Assembly: GCF_002933275.1 (NCBI RefSeq)
Contig: NZ_PSSX01000017.1
Location: 30,666-94,665, forward strand
DNA from: Marinobacter maroccanus
GTDB taxonomy: Bacteria; Pseudomonadota; Gammaproteobacteria; Pseudomonadales; Oleiphilaceae
DNA length: 64,000 bases
Direction of reading: 5' to 3'
In this document: positions 50,693 to 61,449 of the stretch, in pieces
Numbering within the stretch: position 1 is the stretch's first letter
How the letters are laid out: each line of letters begins with the position of its first letter
Notes under the pieces: generated by a model
The model's input: the letters and a program-made list of their open reading frames with translations, nothing else
Databases searched by the model: none
Told to the model about the DNA's origin: nothing
Program-made: the position numbers and the translations under genes

Positions 50693-51631
50693 TCAGGACT
50701 GGCCGAAGGCGTCCAACGCCTTCGCCAGCGAATCCTGGTCTTCAATACTGTGAACTGCCAAAGCCCGGTCGATACGTTTGGCAAGCCCTGCCAGAACTTT
50801 ACCGGTGCCGCACTCAACGGCGACTTCGACATCGTTGGCAACGAGAGTACGCACAGAATCCGTCCAGAGGACCGGTGAATAAAGCTGCTTGAGCAGGTTG
50901 GCCTTCAGTGTAGCGGATTCGGTCTCGGCGGCGGCGTTAACATTTTGTATAACCGGGATGACAGCATCATTAAAACGCACATCTTCCAACGCTTTTGCCA
51001 ATTCCTGCGCAGCGCCCTTCATCAAGGCGCAGTGGGAAGGGACACTGACCGGCAATGGCATGGCCTTGCGAGCGCCTTTTTCCTTGCAGGCGTCAATGGC
51101 GCGCTCAACCGCGGCGGCCGAGCCAGCAATGACGACCTGGCCCGGAGCATTGAAGTTAACTGCAGAAACCACATCATCCTGAGCCGCTGCTTCACAGGCT
51201 GCAACAACGTCGTCGTCCTCGAGACCCAGGATGGCCGCCATTTTGCCTTCCCCGGCCGGCACGGCGTCCTGCATGAGCTCACCCCGCAGGCGAACCAGCT
51301 TTACCGCTTCCACAAAGTCGAGGCTCTCGGCGGCGACCAGGGCGCTATACTCGCCCAGACTGTGACCGGCAAGAAAATCCGGCGCACTACCACCCGCCAC
51401 AAACCACTGCCGCCACAGGGCAACACTGGCCGTCAGTAGCGCAGGCTGGGTAACCATGGTTTTATTGAGCTCTTCGGCCGGGCCCTTCTGGCAGAGCGCC
51501 CAGAGGTCGTAGCCAAGCACATTGGAGGCTTCGGCAAAGGTTCTGTCGATAATGGGCCAAGCTTCAGCGGCAGCCGAAAGCATGCCCACTGATTGCGACC
51601 CTTGTCCTGGAAAAATAAAGGCTGATTTCAT
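50693..51631 (-). CDS. fabD: Malonyl-CoA:ACP transacylase
   Basis: A 312-residue enzyme that loads malonate on ACP. It starts SAFIFPGQGSQSVGML, has the active-site serine in GHSLGEYSALVAA and the histidine in PVSVPSHCALM. It lies 112 bases after plsX on the same strand. fabH is not in this cluster, unlike in E. coli. Confidence 0.96.
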   Translation of the reverse strand: MKSAFIFPGQGSQSVGMLSAAAEAWPIIDRTFAEASNVLGYDLWALCQKGPAEELNKTMVTQPALLTASVALWRQWFVAGGSAPDFLAGHSLGEYSALVAAESLDFVEAVKLVRLRGELMQDAVPAGEGKMAAILGLEDDDVVAACEAAAQDDVVSAVNFNAPGQVVIAGSAAAVERAIDACKEKGARKAMPLPVSVPSHCALMKGAAQELAKALEDVRFNDAVIPVIQNVNAAAETESATLKANLLKQLYSPVLWTDSVRTLVANDVEVAVECGTGKVLAGLAKRIDRALAVHSIEDQDSLAKALDAFGQS

Positions 51632-51743
51632 AAGCGGGATCTTATCGTCATTGGGTGGTTACGTGAGATTAGCCAATAGTACAAGTTAGGCCAATTATCC
51701 GCGAACGCGTGGCCAAACCGGGACAGACTTTAGTCTCAGGCAC

Positions 51744-52775
51744 TCAAAGCATGAGATCGTCGAGACGCTCATTGATTCGGCGGGGCACTTCCAGCTCAAC
51801 TTCCCTGACAGCTTGGCGAATGGCCGAGAGCATAGCGCGTTCGTTGGCGTTGCCATGACTTTTGATCACCACACCCTGGAGGCCGAGCAGACTGGCACCG
51901 TTGTGCCGGGAAGGATCCATCAATTGCAGAAGCCGACCGATAATCGGCCGGGCCAGCAGGCCGACCAGCCTGCCGTAGAGATTTCGGGTAAAAGCCTGCT
52001 CCATCAGCTCAATCAGCAGTCCGGCAACGCCCTCGCCGGTTTTCAGGGCAATGTTGCCGACAAAGCCATCACAGACCACCACATCGGCCACGTCCCGGAA
52101 CAGATCACTGCCTTCCACATAACCGATGTAGTTGATGGTATCGCACTGGGCCAGCATGTGAGATGCCAACCGTACCTGCTCATTCCCTTTGATTTCCTCC
52201 TCACCAACGTTCAGCAAGGCAACCCGCGGCTCCGCCTGGCTGCAGATGGCAGACGCCATCAGTGAGCCCATCAAGGCATACTGATAAAGGTTTTCGGCGG
52301 TGGAGTCGACATTGGCACCCAGGTCAAGGACGTGGCAACGACCTCTTAACGAGGGAATCAGCTTGGCAATGGCGGGGCGCTCTATGCCCGGATACATCCG
52401 GATAATGGTGCGGCCGAACGCCATCAACGCACCGGTGTTCCCGGCGCTGACACAACCCTGGGCTTCGTCGTCCCGGACGAGGCTCAGCGCAATGGCCATG
52501 GATGAATTCTTCTTGTGACGAAGAGCGTGCGACGGGCGCTCGTTCATGCGCACTACATCCGCAGCCTCAACAATGCGGATTCGGGCATGCCCTTCACGCA
52601 ACAAAGCCTCAAGCTCGCTCCGGATTCCCACCAGAACGATGCTCAAGGCTTCATTTTCGCGCACCGCCTGCAACGAAGCGGCAACCACAACGGCTGCGCC
52701 GCGGTCGCCACTCATGGCGTCAATCGCGATGGTGACCGGTTTCACCGTTCTGCCATCCGATTCCTGGCGATGCAT
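51744..52775 (-). CDS. plsX: Phosphate acyltransferase PlsX
   Basis: A 343-residue enzyme that makes acyl-phosphate from acyl-ACP for phospholipid synthesis. Family landmarks are VTIAIDAMSGDRGA, RHKKNSSMAIALSLV, SAGNTGALMAFGR and the C-terminal LLGLQGVVIKSHGNA. ATG 52775 is 13 bases past rpmF; a GTG at 52745 with GGATGG upstream is an equally possible start and would give 333 residues, nearer the usual N-terminus. Confidence 0.93.
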   Translation of the reverse strand: MHRQESDGRTVKPVTIAIDAMSGDRGAAVVVAASLQAVRENEALSIVLVGIRSELEALLREGHARIRIVEAADVVRMNERPSHALRHKKNSSMAIALSLVRDDEAQGCVSAGNTGALMAFGRTIIRMYPGIERPAIAKLIPSLRGRCHVLDLGANVDSTAENLYQYALMGSLMASAICSQAEPRVALLNVGEEEIKGNEQVRLASHMLAQCDTINYIGYVEGSDLFRDVADVVVCDGFVGNIALKTGEGVAGLLIELMEQAFTRNLYGRLVGLLARPIIGRLLQLMDPSRHNGASLLGLQGVVIKSHGNANERAMLSAIRQAVREVELEVPRRINERLDDLML

Positions 52776-52788
52776 AGCGGCAACGAGA

Positions 52789-52968
52789 TTACTCGTCGCG
52801 AGCTTCGATTACCTGCTTGCCACGGTAGAAGCCGTCCGGAGACACGTGGTGACGACGATGAACTTCACCGGTGGTCGCATCAGTGCTCAGAGCAGCGGCG
52901 CTCAGGGCGTCGTGTGAACGGCGCATGCCACGCTTGGAACGGGTCTTACGGTTTTGCTGTACAGCCAT
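52789..52968 (-). CDS. rpmF: 50S ribosomal protein L32
   Basis: A 59-residue basic protein starting [20 protein letters not shown] and ending with [17 protein letters not shown]. It is an L32 of the form without zinc-binding cysteines. It lies between yceD and plsX, the usual yceD-rpmF-plsX-fab order, which couples a ribosomal protein with lipid synthesis. Confidence 0.96.
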   Translation of the reverse strand: MAVQQNRKTRSKRGMRRSHDALSAAALSTDATTGEVHRRHHVSPDGFYRGKQVIEARDE

Positions 52969-53068
52969 GATTATGCTCCTGACCTGTTAACGTAAACTTT
53001 GTCTTGCTGAATAAGTAACGTCTGTTCGTTAAATGTGCGCCGGCTTCCCGAGGGACACCCACGCCCGG

Positions 53069-53623
53069 TTAATGCTTTGTCTTCTTGAGATCCGCCAGGA
53101 CACTGAACGGATTCTCGCCCGACTTTCTCACCGGCTCAGCCCCCGAGCCGTCAGGCTCGTAAGCTTCCAGATCTTCCCGGGCCGGACACTCGTCCCGTTC
53201 GTGAAACGGGAACGGTGGCAACACCAGCAACAGCTCGTCTTCCACCATCGACCAGAGATCCGCGGTGAAATCATCGGTCAGAAACGGCTCGAGCTCTTTC
53301 GGTAGCTGTTGCGCCTGCTCGTCACTGGTGACCAGCCCCAGCTTGAATTGGGAGACCAGATTCACGCTCATGGCCCCCATGCACCGCTGACATTCCAGAT
53401 CCACCGGAGCGGCCAGTTCACCCGAAACAACGCGACGCCGCTCGCCGTCCATAAAGAAAGACAGCTTCACCCGGCACGCAGCGCCTTCCGAGAACCCGAG
53501 AACGGCTTCGCGAAAACGGCCAAGCCCGCTGATGGGAATCTCTCCCTCCAGTGTGCTGTTCTGTTCCGCTAACCGGTAAGGATCAACAGATTTGGGCAAC
53601 TCGGCGTTGGACGCGTTTGACAT
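53069..53623 (-). CDS. yceD: Large ribosomal RNA accumulation protein YceD (DUF177)
   Basis: A 184-residue protein of the YceD/DUF177 family, linked to 23S rRNA accumulation. It contains the family's VDLECQRCMG Cys-x-x-Cys motif and acidic C-terminal half (DEQAQQLPKELEPFLTDDFTADLWSMVEDELLLVLPPFP). It precedes rpmF by 100 bases and is divergent from maf. Confidence 0.92.
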   Translation of the reverse strand: MSNASNAELPKSVDPYRLAEQNSTLEGEIPISGLGRFREAVLGFSEGAACRVKLSFFMDGERRRVVSGELAAPVDLECQRCMGAMSVNLVSQFKLGLVTSDEQAQQLPKELEPFLTDDFTADLWSMVEDELLLVLPPFPFHERDECPAREDLEAYEPDGSGAEPVRKSGENPFSVLADLKKTKH

Positions 53624-53761
53624 AGGCGCGCAATTTTAGGGGCGCAGCCCGCTGCTGTCAAAGACTTCGTTGCTTTTTCACAAGGGTTTCCGTGCAGATA
53701 GGTGTAATTTACGATAACCGCACCTCAGATACGCTGGCCAGGCACTAACAGGATACTACCC

Positions 53762-54379
53762 ATGACCCGAAAACCGCTTTTACTGGCATCTTCATCACCT
53801 TACAGAAAGGCTCTGCTCGACCGACTGGGCCTGCCCTTTACCTGCGCCAGCCCTGACATCGACGAATCGCCAGAACCAGGGGAATCCGGAGAGTCTCTGG
53901 CCACACGGCTATCCGAGAATAAGGCCAGAGCACTGGCAGATCGCTACCCCAACCACTGGATTATCGGCTCCGACCAGGTGGCTTGCCTCCCGGACGGCTC
54001 GGTGCTGAGCAAGCCCGGCAATCATCAGCGGGCAACAAACCAGCTACGCCAGAGCAGTGGTCACCGAGTACTGTTTCTCACCGGCCTGGCGCTGCTTGAC
54101 GCCGATTCCGGAAAGCTCGAGAGTCTATGCGAGCCCTACAACGTCCGATTCCGTGATCTGACTGACGAGGAAATAGACGCCTACCTGCTGCATGAGAAAC
54201 CCTACGACTGCGCCGGCAGCTTCAAGATGGAAGGCTTGGGCATCACACTGTTCGACGCTCTGGAGGGCCGAGACCCGAACAGCCTGGTGGGATTACCCTT
54301 GATTGCCCTGAACGATATGCTTCGGCGCTGGGGCCGGAACCCCCTACTGGAAAACCGGCCCGAGCCCGAAAGATCTTAA
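53762..54379 (+). CDS. yceF: Maf-family nucleotide pyrophosphatase (YceF type, m7GTP)
   Basis: A 205-residue house-cleaning nucleotidase. The Maf signature [20 protein letters not shown], the base-contact segment [26 protein letters not shown] and [15 protein letters not shown] are present; the last resembles the YceF subgroup that hydrolyses m7GTP. It is the only rightward gene in this cluster, and its stop overlaps the sppA stop by four bases. Confidence 0.92.
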   Translation: MTRKPLLLASSSPYRKALLDRLGLPFTCASPDIDESPEPGESGESLATRLSENKARALADRYPNHWIIGSDQVACLPDGSVLSKPGNHQRATNQLRQSSGHRVLFLTGLALLDADSGKLESLCEPYNVRFRDLTDEEIDAYLLHEKPYDCAGSFKMEGLGITLFDALEGRDPNSLVGLPLIALNDMLRRWGRNPLLENRPEPERS

Positions 54380-55419
54380 CGCAGCTGGAGACTGGACTCG
54401 ACCAACTGACTGGCAAAGCCCTCACCAAAGGCAACACCAAGCTGATCAACAATATCCCTGAACGGCGATCTGCGGCGGCTGTAGTCAACGAGCTCTTCCT
54501 GCCCGACAATCTGCCGTGCCACGTGTGACGCACTGCCAAGCCCATCGGCCAACCCGAGCTCAACAGCTTGCTCGCCACTCCACACCAGGCCACTGAACAG
54601 TCGCTCGTCATCCGCCAGGCGATCACCACGCCCCTGCCTGACCGCTTCGATAAACTGTTGATGGGTGTTTTCCAGCACGCTCTGCCAGAACGCTACCTCT
54701 TCTTCCTGCTCCGGAGAGAACGGATCCAGGAAAGCCTTGTTTTCACCTGCAGTATAGAGGCGGCGATCGACGCCAATTTTCTCCATTACCTCGGTGAACC
54801 CGAAGCCACCAGCCACTACCCCGATCGAGCCGACAAGGCTGGCACGATTGGCGTATATTTCATCCGCTGCCGCAGCAATGTAGTAGGCTCCGGAGGCGCC
54901 AATATCGGAGATCACGGCATAAACCTTCTTCTCCGGATACTCCTCCCGCAAGCGCTTGATCTCGTCGTAGACATAGCCCGCCTGAACCGGACTACCACCC
55001 GGACTGTTAATGCGCAGGATCACGGCCACCGAATTCGGCTCTTCAAAGGCTGTTCGGAGAGAACCGACAATATTGTCTGCGCTTGCCAGCTCGTCTGCAG
55101 CGATCGGCCCGGTAATCTCCACCAGAGCAGTATGCTTTCCTGCCACCCCGTCAAGGGACTCGCCGAGGGGAAATTTGAACATGAACAGCAAGGCGATCAG
55201 GTACCCGAAAGTGAGGAACTTGAAAAAGATGCCCCAGCGACGGCTTCTGCGCTGCTCGGCCTGCAGCGACATAACCAGCTTTTCAATAAGCTTCCAGTCA
55301 CGGCCGGATTCGGGCGGAAGCTTCGGAGACTTACGTCCGAAAAACGGCTTACTTTCCTTCTCCGGCTCCACCGGCCTGTCACCCCAATCGGCAGACTTGT
55401 CAGATTCCCAGTCACTCAT
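54376..55419 (-). CDS. sppA: Signal peptide peptidase, S49 family (short form)
   Basis: A 347-residue membrane protease that degrades cleaved signal peptides. One membrane helix lies near residues 62-82 ([19 protein letters not shown]). The catalytic serine is in [17 protein letters not shown] and the lysine in [14 protein letters not shown]. It is the half-length form, about as long as Bacillus SppA, not the 67 kDa E. coli form. It is 21 bases after the HAD gene. Confidence 0.92.
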   Translation of the reverse strand: MSDWESDKSADWGDRPVEPEKESKPFFGRKSPKLPPESGRDWKLIEKLVMSLQAEQRRSRRWGIFFKFLTFGYLIALLFMFKFPLGESLDGVAGKHTALVEITGPIAADELASADNIVGSLRTAFEEPNSVAVILRINSPGGSPVQAGYVYDEIKRLREEYPEKKVYAVISDIGASGAYYIAAAADEIYANRASLVGSIGVVAGGFGFTEVMEKIGVDRRLYTAGENKAFLDPFSPEQEEEVAFWQSVLENTHQQFIEAVRQGRGDRLADDERLFSGLVWSGEQAVELGLADGLGSASHVARQIVGQEELVDYSRRRSPFRDIVDQLGVAFGEGFASQLVESSLQLR

Positions 55420-55440
55420 GCACGCATCCTGTCAGCAACT

Positions 55441-56106
55441 TCAATGAATTCGGTCTTTTAAAAGCCCCAGCACCCGACGGAGGTCAGGCACGGAATCGAC
55501 AATAGCGTGCGGGGAATAATCACCCAGCACGTCCCGCTTATGCACACCCCACTCTACCCCGATGGAAGGCATGCCAATACGCTGCGCCATTTCCAGGTCA
55601 TATCGGGTATCGCCGATCATCACAGCGTCCTCGGGATCAATACGGTAGAAACGAAGGATTTCCTCGAGCATGGCAGGATCAGGCTTTGAGCGCGTCTCAT
55701 CGGCGCATCGGGTAATCTCAAAGTGATCACCAAGGCCGCTGGAAACCAGGGCAAAATCCAGCCCGCGCCGGCTCTTGCCAGTGGCAACGGAACAGCTGCG
55801 CCCGGATCCGCGCAGATCGGCAACCACATCTGCCATCCCCTCAAACACGTTCTGGGGTGTTGTCACCTTGCTGAAGAAATAGCGCGCGTAACCTTCACGA
55901 ATGCTGTTCATTTCGTCCCGACTGATACCCGGATAGAGCTTCTCCAGCGCCTCGACCATGCCAAGACCGATAATATCCCGATAAGCCTCGCGCTCCAGAG
56001 CGGGATACCCCAGCTCGGTTGCAGCCTGATGAAGGCTGTCGGCAATGTGCTCAACCGAGTCCACCAGGGTCCCGTCCCAGTCAAAAATAACCACTCTGAC
56101 GTTCAT
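55441..56106 (-). CDS. HAD-family hydrolase, phosphoglycolate phosphatase-like
   Basis: A 221-residue haloacid-dehalogenase phosphatase. Motif I is FDWDGTLVDS, motif II in SVATGKSRRGLD and motif III/IV in KPDPAMLEEILRFY...VMIGDTRYDLEMA. The cap is the small helical type of Gph-like enzymes. Its place between rluC and sppA is conserved in pseudomonads. The substrate is not determined. Confidence 0.88.
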   Translation of the reverse strand: MNVRVVIFDWDGTLVDSVEHIADSLHQAATELGYPALEREAYRDIIGLGMVEALEKLYPGISRDEMNSIREGYARYFFSKVTTPQNVFEGMADVVADLRGSGRSCSVATGKSRRGLDFALVSSGLGDHFEITRCADETRSKPDPAMLEEILRFYRIDPEDAVMIGDTRYDLEMAQRIGMPSIGVEWGVHKRDVLGDYSPHAIVDSVPDLRRVLGLLKDRIH

Positions 56107-57161
56107 TAATCGGATCCTTTGAGACGCCCAGAAAGTTTTCTGAGTACGTCGTTGAATGCATCGTCGTAGGGCGCCTCCAGGCGCATGGCCTCACCGGAAA
56201 CCGGCAAGGTGAACTCCAGGGCCCGGGCATGCAGCATCAGTCGCTGGCCACCGATGGACCGAAACGCTTTGAGGCTGACATCATCCATATACTTGTCGTC
56301 ACCCGCAATCGGATGACCAGCCCAGGCACTGTGCACCCGGATCTGGTGAGTCCGGCCGGTGATCGGCGAGGCTTCGACCAGGCTGTATCCGGCATAACGC
56401 TCCAGACAGCGAAACGTGGTCAGGGACGCCTTCCCTGAGTCATCAACCTTTACCCGGCGCTCGCCGTTGGGCATCTCATAGCGCAGCAGCGGCACATCAA
56501 CACGGTCAACACTGACCGGCCAGTCACCGGCAACCAGCGCATGGTAGTGTTTGCGGATACGCTTCTGGCGCAGCTCATCCTGCAGATAACGCAACGCGGA
56601 TCGTTTCTTGGCCACCATGACCAGACCGGATGTATCACGATCCAGACGGTGAACAAGCTCAAGGAATTTTGCCGACGGGCGAGCCGAACGAAGCACCTCG
56701 ATCAGTCCGAAACTCAGCCCACTGCCACCGTGAACCGCAATCCCGGAGGGCTTGTTGACCACCAGCATCTGGTCATTCTCGAACACAATGGCCGACTCCA
56801 TCACGCCCTGAACCCGGGAACCGGGGGCCACCTGCTCGGGCTTTTCCTTGCGGGTGACAGGCGGTATGCGTACCTGATCACCAGCTTTCACGCGGGCATC
56901 CGGCTTCACACGCCCCTTGTTAACCCGCACCTCGCCCTTTCGTATCACCCGATAGATAATACTCTTGGGCACACCGCGAAGCTGGGCGAGCAGGAAGTTG
57001 TCCACCCTCTGGCCTTCGTTGTCCTCGTCCACAGTCACCCACTGCACACCCTGACGAACTTCTCCAAGGACCGCCGCACTTTCGTTGCCCGCCTTACTTG
57101 TCTTTACCGGCTTTTCCGGCCTGACTCGGGCTGGCTTTTTGCTCGCAGACTTTCGGGACAT
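56106..57161 (-). CDS. rluC: 23S rRNA pseudouridine synthase RluC
   Basis: A 351-residue enzyme that modifies U955, U2504 and U2580 of 23S rRNA (E. coli numbering). A basic N-terminus precedes an S4 RNA-binding domain (about 45-100, RVDNFLLAQLRGVPKSIIYRVIRKGEVRVN), then the RluA-type catalytic domain with the Asp motif HRLDRDTSGLVMVAK. It is divergent from rne, as in E. coli and Pseudomonas, and overlaps the HAD gene by one base. Confidence 0.95.
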   Translation of the reverse strand: MSRKSASKKPARVRPEKPVKTSKAGNESAAVLGEVRQGVQWVTVDEDNEGQRVDNFLLAQLRGVPKSIIYRVIRKGEVRVNKGRVKPDARVKAGDQVRIPPVTRKEKPEQVAPGSRVQGVMESAIVFENDQMLVVNKPSGIAVHGGSGLSFGLIEVLRSARPSAKFLELVHRLDRDTSGLVMVAKKRSALRYLQDELRQKRIRKHYHALVAGDWPVSVDRVDVPLLRYEMPNGERRVKVDDSGKASLTTFRCLERYAGYSLVEASPITGRTHQIRVHSAWAGHPIAGDDKYMDDVSLKAFRSIGGQRLMLHARALEFTLPVSGEAMRLEAPYDDAFNDVLRKLSGRLKGSD

Positions 57162-57193
57162 GAAGTTCCTTGGGTGATGAAGTGACTGCAGGA

Positions 57194-57222
57194 TTGAACG
57201 GCTGCATGAATACTGTTATATT
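57194..57222 (+). promoter_or_regulatory. Promoter of rne
   Basis: TTGAAC (57194-57199) and TATATT (57217-57222) are separated by exactly 17 bases. The predicted start near 57229 leaves a leader of about 528 bases before the RNase E start codon. Confidence 0.7.
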
Positions 57223-57228
57223 CCGGCG

Positions 57229-57756
57229 TGATCTGCCGTTTGTCTACGGCCTGACCAACTCAAGTCAGAAGCCGGAGCGGCAGAAGTATACCGACACTAT
57301 TCGAGAGTTTGAACGCCGTGCACCCAATCACTACCGGGAACGGCGAGAGAAATGCTCCCGGAGGACCAGGACAGATCTTCAAAAGACTGCGCCCTGTACC
57401 CGGGAGAAAGAAAAACCGCGCGGAAAACCGCGGGCGACATCGCGAAGAATCATTGCCACCCAGGGCCGGGCCGTCCAGCATACGAATACGACGTGAGACC
57501 CAGGCACCTGAGTGAACCTGAAAACGGATAACATGCGTCAACAGACACGAACCTTACACGACCTCTCCCTGCCCACAGGCAGCCGGATCGTCGGCGTTGG
57601 TCTCAGACCGATAGGATCACACCCCCGAAGGGTCTGATTTGTCTGGCCGCCGGTCCGCCCTTGATGTAACAGGGCCCGCGGCACGCACATCCTGCTTCGC
57701 TGATGCGAACCCCTCCGGTTTTCTGTCAAATTAAACGACAGGAACTCTTTCTTTCC
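57229..57756 (+). promoter_or_regulatory. Long structured 5' leader of rne
   Basis: The 595-base gap between rluC and rne has no credible gene. It holds small stems (for example ctgcc/ggcag near 57574-57587, and cagacc paired with gggtctg near 57606-57634) and, just before the start, a pyrimidine-rich segment with AGGAA 13 bases from the ATG. In E. coli the 361-base rne leader binds RNase E and mediates autoregulation; a similar role is inferred here. Confidence 0.55.
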
Positions 57757-60700
57757 ATGAAAAGAATGCTTATCAATGCAACTCATCCTGAAGAGTTGCG
57801 CGTCGCCCTGGTTGACGGCCAGCGTCTGTTTGATCTTGATATCGAATCCAGCTCCCGCGAGCAGAAGAAAGCCAACATTTACAAGGGCCGCATTACCCGC
57901 GTCGAGCCCAGCCTTGAGGCTGCCTTTGTGGATTTCGGCGCCGAGCGCCATGGCTTTCTGCCGCTGAAGGAAATCTCCAAGGAGTACTTCAAGAAGTCTC
58001 CCGGCCAGATTGAAGGCAAGATCAACATCAAGGACGTGGTATCCGAAGGCCAGGAAGTGATTGTCCAGGTCGACAAGGAAGAGCGTGGCAACAAAGGCGC
58101 AGCCCTCACCACCTTTATTTCCCTGGCCGGCCGTTATCTGGTGCTGATGCCCAACAACCCCCGTGCCGGCGGCATTTCCCGCCGAATTGAGGGCGATGAG
58201 CGGGCGCAACTCAAAGAAGCCATGAACGATGTCCAGGTGCCGAAATCCATGGGCATCATCGTTCGCACCGCCGGTATTGGCCGAAGCACCGAAGAACTTC
58301 AGTGGGATCTGGACTATCTGGTGCAATTCTGGGAAGCCATCACCCAGGCCGCTGGCGAACGCAAGGCTCCCTTCCTGATTCACCAGGAAAGCAACGTTAT
58401 TATCCGTGCGGTTCGCGATTACCTTCGCCAGGACATTGGCGAAGTGCTGATTGACGCCAACGGGGTCTATGAAGACGTTCTGAATTTCGTTCGTGCGGTC
58501 ATGCCCACCTTCGAAAACAAGATCAAGCTGTACAAAGATGAAATCCCCCTGTTCAGCCGCTATCAGATTGAAGGCCAGATCGAAACAGCGTTCCAGCGGG
58601 AAGTAAAACTGCCCTCCGGCGGCTCCATCGTGATTGACCCAACCGAAGCTCTGGTTTCCATCGATATCAACTCCTCCCGGGCCACCAAGGGTCAGGACAT
58701 CGAGGAAACCGCTTTCCAGACCAACCTGGAAGCGGCCGAGGAAATTGCCCGCCAACTGCGCCTGCGTGACATGGGCGGCCTGATAGTCATTGACTTCATC
58801 GACATGACGCCAGCCAAGCACCAGCGGGAAGTGGAACAGAAGATGCGCGAGGCCCTGGAAATAGACCGGGCCCGGGTTCAGGTCGGCAAAATCTCCCGAT
58901 TTGGCCTGCTGGAAATGTCCCGACAGCGCTTGCGCCCCTCCCTGGGAGAGACCCGCAGCGAAGTCTGCCCCCGATGCGAAGGCCAGGGTACGATCCGCGG
59001 CATTGAATCCCTCGCCCTGAGCATCATGCGCCTGATCTACGAGGAGTCCTCGAAGGACAAGACTGGCGAAGTACGGGCCGTTGTGCCGGTTTCCGTGGCC
59101 ACTTTCCTGCTCAACGAGAAGCGCAAACAGCTGGCTGACATTGAAGCCCGACAGGAAGTCAGCGTGGTGGTGGTTCCGGTTCCACACATGGAAACGCCGC
59201 ACTTTGAAATCATCCGGATGCGTCAGGATGAAACCACGCCCGAGCATATCTCCAGCCACCAGGTGGCCCAGGAGTACAGCGAGCGTGAAGAGGAAATCTT
59301 TGAGGCACCAGCCCCAGAAAAGCCGGTTCGTGAGCAGGCCGCTGTGAAGGCCATCCGACCCAGTGCACCTGCGCCCACCCCGGCAGAACCCAAGGCCGCC
59401 GAAGTGGCGGAGCAGGAAGAGGGCCTGTTCCGGCGGCTCGGCCGTAAGATCTCCGCGTTCTTCAGTGGCGAGGAAGAGCAAAAGATCGAAAATCGCGACG
59501 AGGGCAAAAGCCAGCGCGAAGATCGCCGAAATCAGGGCCGTCAGGATCGTCGCAAGTCCCGGGTAGCCCGCGGGGATGACCAGCGTTCCGGTGGCAACCG
59601 CAGCGGTAATGAACGCCGTCAGGGCGGCCAACAGGGTCGCGGTGACGACAACCGTGGGCGCGGACGCAACCGCAGTGATGAGCAGAGCCGTGGCAACCAG
59701 AATCGCCAGAGCGCAGACAGCAAAGGCACGGATACCCGCGGAGGCGATAACAAGGGCACTGACAACAAAGGCTCTGATAACCGCCGTGACAACCGTCGCG
59801 ACAATCAGGGCCGCGGCCGTAACAAGCCCCAGCGGGATCAGAAAGACAACCGCGAGCAGAAGGATCAGGGCCCGCAGGATAACGCAGCCAAATCTGGTCC
59901 GGCTGACAAGTCCGGCACGGACGAAAAGCGCCGCAAGCCGCGTCGCCAGCGCAATCGTGACGGCTCTCCCGCTGAGACACCAGCTTCGGCACCGGCGGAT
60001 CGTAAAGCCGCCCGCAGCGAGAAGCACCAGAAGGATACCCAGCCGGAAAAAGCTCGTGACGACGCCAAGGTGGACGTAAAAGCCGAGCAAACGCAGGAGA
60101 CCGCGAGCAAGCCGGTGGCGCCCGCAAAGTCCGAGAAAGCTGAAACCCGGACCGAGACGGCGCCCGCTGCCAAGGAAGCACCGAAAGCAGCGGCAGCCCA
60201 GCAAGAGCCTGAAAAGGAACACAAGCCTGAGCAGGCATCCGCAGACAAGGCGACTTCAGACAGCAAGCCAGAGGTTCAACCGGAAAAGGCCGAAAATGCG
60301 GCCGACCAGCCAGCTGAAAAACCTGCTGAAAAGCCTGAAGCAGACAAAGCAAAGGCTGAGAAGCCTGAGGAGAAGCCTGAGAAAGCAGAGCCGGCCAAGG
60401 CCGAAAAAAGCTCCGAACCTCGCCAGAAGTCTGAGGATAAGGGCGAAAAAGTTGCCGCCGCCAAGCCAGAGCCGGAATCGAAGGCAGCCCCCAAAGGCGA
60501 ACAGGCGCCTGCGGCCAAAGAGCAGCCTGCAGAATCAAAGGAGACGCCCGCGGCGAAGGCCAAGCCCGAAGCGGCGGCCAAATCCGAGACAGCCTCCGAA
60601 CCCGAGAAGGCTGAAAAGCCAACGGAGAAAAAGGCAGCAACCGAGAGCCCGGCTCCCGAAGCCCAACCGGAACCGAAGCAACCGGCACCTGCAAAGGCTG

Positions 60701-60903
60701 AAGCTGAGAAGGCGGTGACTGAAAAAGCAGAGCCAGAGAAGGTCGAAAAGCCTTCAGTCTCCGAAACAGCAGCGCAGGACACGCCTGCTGAAGCTCCGGC
60801 AGTTGACGTTCCGGTGACACCGGGCCGCGCCTACAATGACCCAAGAGAAGTCCGCAAGCGCCAGAAGGCTGCGGAAGAGGCCAAAAAGGCCGGGAGTAAC
60901 TAA
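57757..60903 (+). CDS. rne: Ribonuclease E
   Basis: A 1048-residue endoribonuclease and degradosome scaffold. Residues 1-520 are the catalytic half: [18 protein letters not shown], an S1 domain (about 37-120), the DNase-like site with [13 protein letters not shown] and [10 protein letters not shown], and the zinc-link CPRC with Cys404/Cys407 exactly at E. coli numbering. Residues 555-571 ([16 protein letters not shown]) look like the membrane-binding amphipathic helix. An Arg/Asn/Gly-rich segment (about 580-760) suits RNA binding, and a long Lys/Glu/Pro/Ala-rich tail (to about 1020) is disordered. It has a long leader and is followed after 3 bases by a UPF0149 gene. Confidence 0.97.
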   Translation: MKRMLINATHPEELRVALVDGQRLFDLDIESSSREQKKANIYKGRITRVEPSLEAAFVDFGAERHGFLPLKEISKEYFKKSPGQIEGKINIKDVVSEGQEVIVQVDKEERGNKGAALTTFISLAGRYLVLMPNNPRAGGISRRIEGDERAQLKEAMNDVQVPKSMGIIVRTAGIGRSTEELQWDLDYLVQFWEAITQAAGERKAPFLIHQESNVIIRAVRDYLRQDIGEVLIDANGVYEDVLNFVRAVMPTFENKIKLYKDEIPLFSRYQIEGQIETAFQREVKLPSGGSIVIDPTEALVSIDINSSRATKGQDIEETAFQTNLEAAEEIARQLRLRDMGGLIVIDFIDMTPAKHQREVEQKMREALEIDRARVQVGKISRFGLLEMSRQRLRPSLGETRSEVCPRCEGQGTIRGIESLALSIMRLIYEESSKDKTGEVRAVVPVSVATFLLNEKRKQLADIEARQEVSVVVVPVPHMETPHFEIIRMRQDETTPEHISSHQVAQEYSEREEEIFEAPAPEKPVREQAAVKAIRPSAPAPTPAEPKAAEVAEQEEGLFRRLGRKISAFFSGEEEQKIENRDEGKSQREDRRNQGRQDRRKSRVARGDDQRSGGNRSGNERRQGGQQGRGDDNRGRGRNRSDEQSRGNQNRQSADSKGTDTRGGDNKGTDNKGSDNRRDNRRDNQGRGRNKPQRDQKDNREQKDQGPQDNAAKSGPADKSGTDEKRRKPRRQRNRDGSPAETPASAPADRKAARSEKHQKDTQPEKARDDAKVDVKAEQTQETASKPVAPAKSEKAETRTETAPAAKEAPKAAAAQQEPEKEHKPEQASADKATSDSKPEVQPEKAENAADQPAEKPAEKPEADKAKAEKPEEKPEKAEPAKAEKSSEPRQKSEDKGEKVAAAKPEPESKAAPKGEQAPAAKEQPAESKETPAAKAKPEAAAKSETASEPEKAEKPTEKKAATESPAPEAQPEPKQPAPAKAEAEKAVTEKAEPEKVEKPSVSETAAQDTPAEAPAVDVPVTPGRAYNDPREVRKRQKAAEEAKKAGSN

Positions 60904-60906
60904 CTG

Positions 60907-61449
60907 ATGCTATCGAACTCCGACATTGAAGCGCTGGAAGATATCCTCTTTGCCGAGCCGTGGGGCGATGATGCCCTGGATTTCTTCGGTTTCCACGGGG
61001 TGGTCTGTGCCAGCGTCGTCGGCCCGGCTGAACTGAGCGCGGAAGAAATTTTCCGCCTCGCCACGGGCGCCGATCAGGTTCCCGACACCGGGATTCCCGA
61101 GGTGTTCAGGCGTTGCTCCGCCCAACTGGCCAATGACATGGCCCATGCCCTGGATATGGGGCAGGCCCTGGAATTGCCGGAGCCGGAGGACGGCGACCCG
61201 ATGAACGCTCTGGAAAACTGGTGTGCAGGGTTCGTGGATACGTTCCTTGAACACGAAGAGCAGTGGCTGGAAGCGGCCAGCGAGGAAGAAACCGCCGATC
61301 TGATGGTGCCTATGCTGACCCTTTCGGGACTGTTCGATGACGAGGACTTCCAGAAGGTTCGCAACAGTGACAAGTTGTCCCGGCAGATGGCCGATGCCAT
61401 CCCGGACTCACTGACGGACCTTTACCTGCTGTTCCACGCGCCGGATTAA
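60907..61449 (+). CDS. UPF0149 (YgfB/YecA-like) protein
   Basis: A 180-residue acidic, all-helical protein. It begins LSNSDIEALEDILFAEPWGDDALDFFGFHGVVCASVVGP, the usual UPF0149 start, and has ENWCAGFVDTFLEHEEQW in the middle. No SEC-C zinc motif follows. Cotranscription with rne is likely from the 3-base gap. Function is not known; the stop overlaps the rnm stop from the other strand by four bases. Confidence 0.85.
   Translation: MLSNSDIEALEDILFAEPWGDDALDFFGFHGVVCASVVGPAELSAEEIFRLATGADQVPDTGIPEVFRRCSAQLANDMAHALDMGQALELPEPEDGDPMNALENWCAGFVDTFLEHEEQWLEAASEEETADLMVPMLTLSGLFDDEDFQKVRNSDKLSRQMADAIPDSLTDLYLLFHAPD

Noticed and set aside
53849..53960. Possible variant TACTACCCC boxes elsewhere, such as near 53752
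   Set aside because: That site reads TACTACCCA immediately before the maf start codon, so it differs from the box and overlaps the ribosome-binding region.
57538..60222. An 894-codon open frame on the minus strand opposite rne
   Set aside because: It mirrors the codon pattern of the real rne frame, gives low-complexity Ala/Leu/Val-rich protein with no domain, and lacks a start signal.
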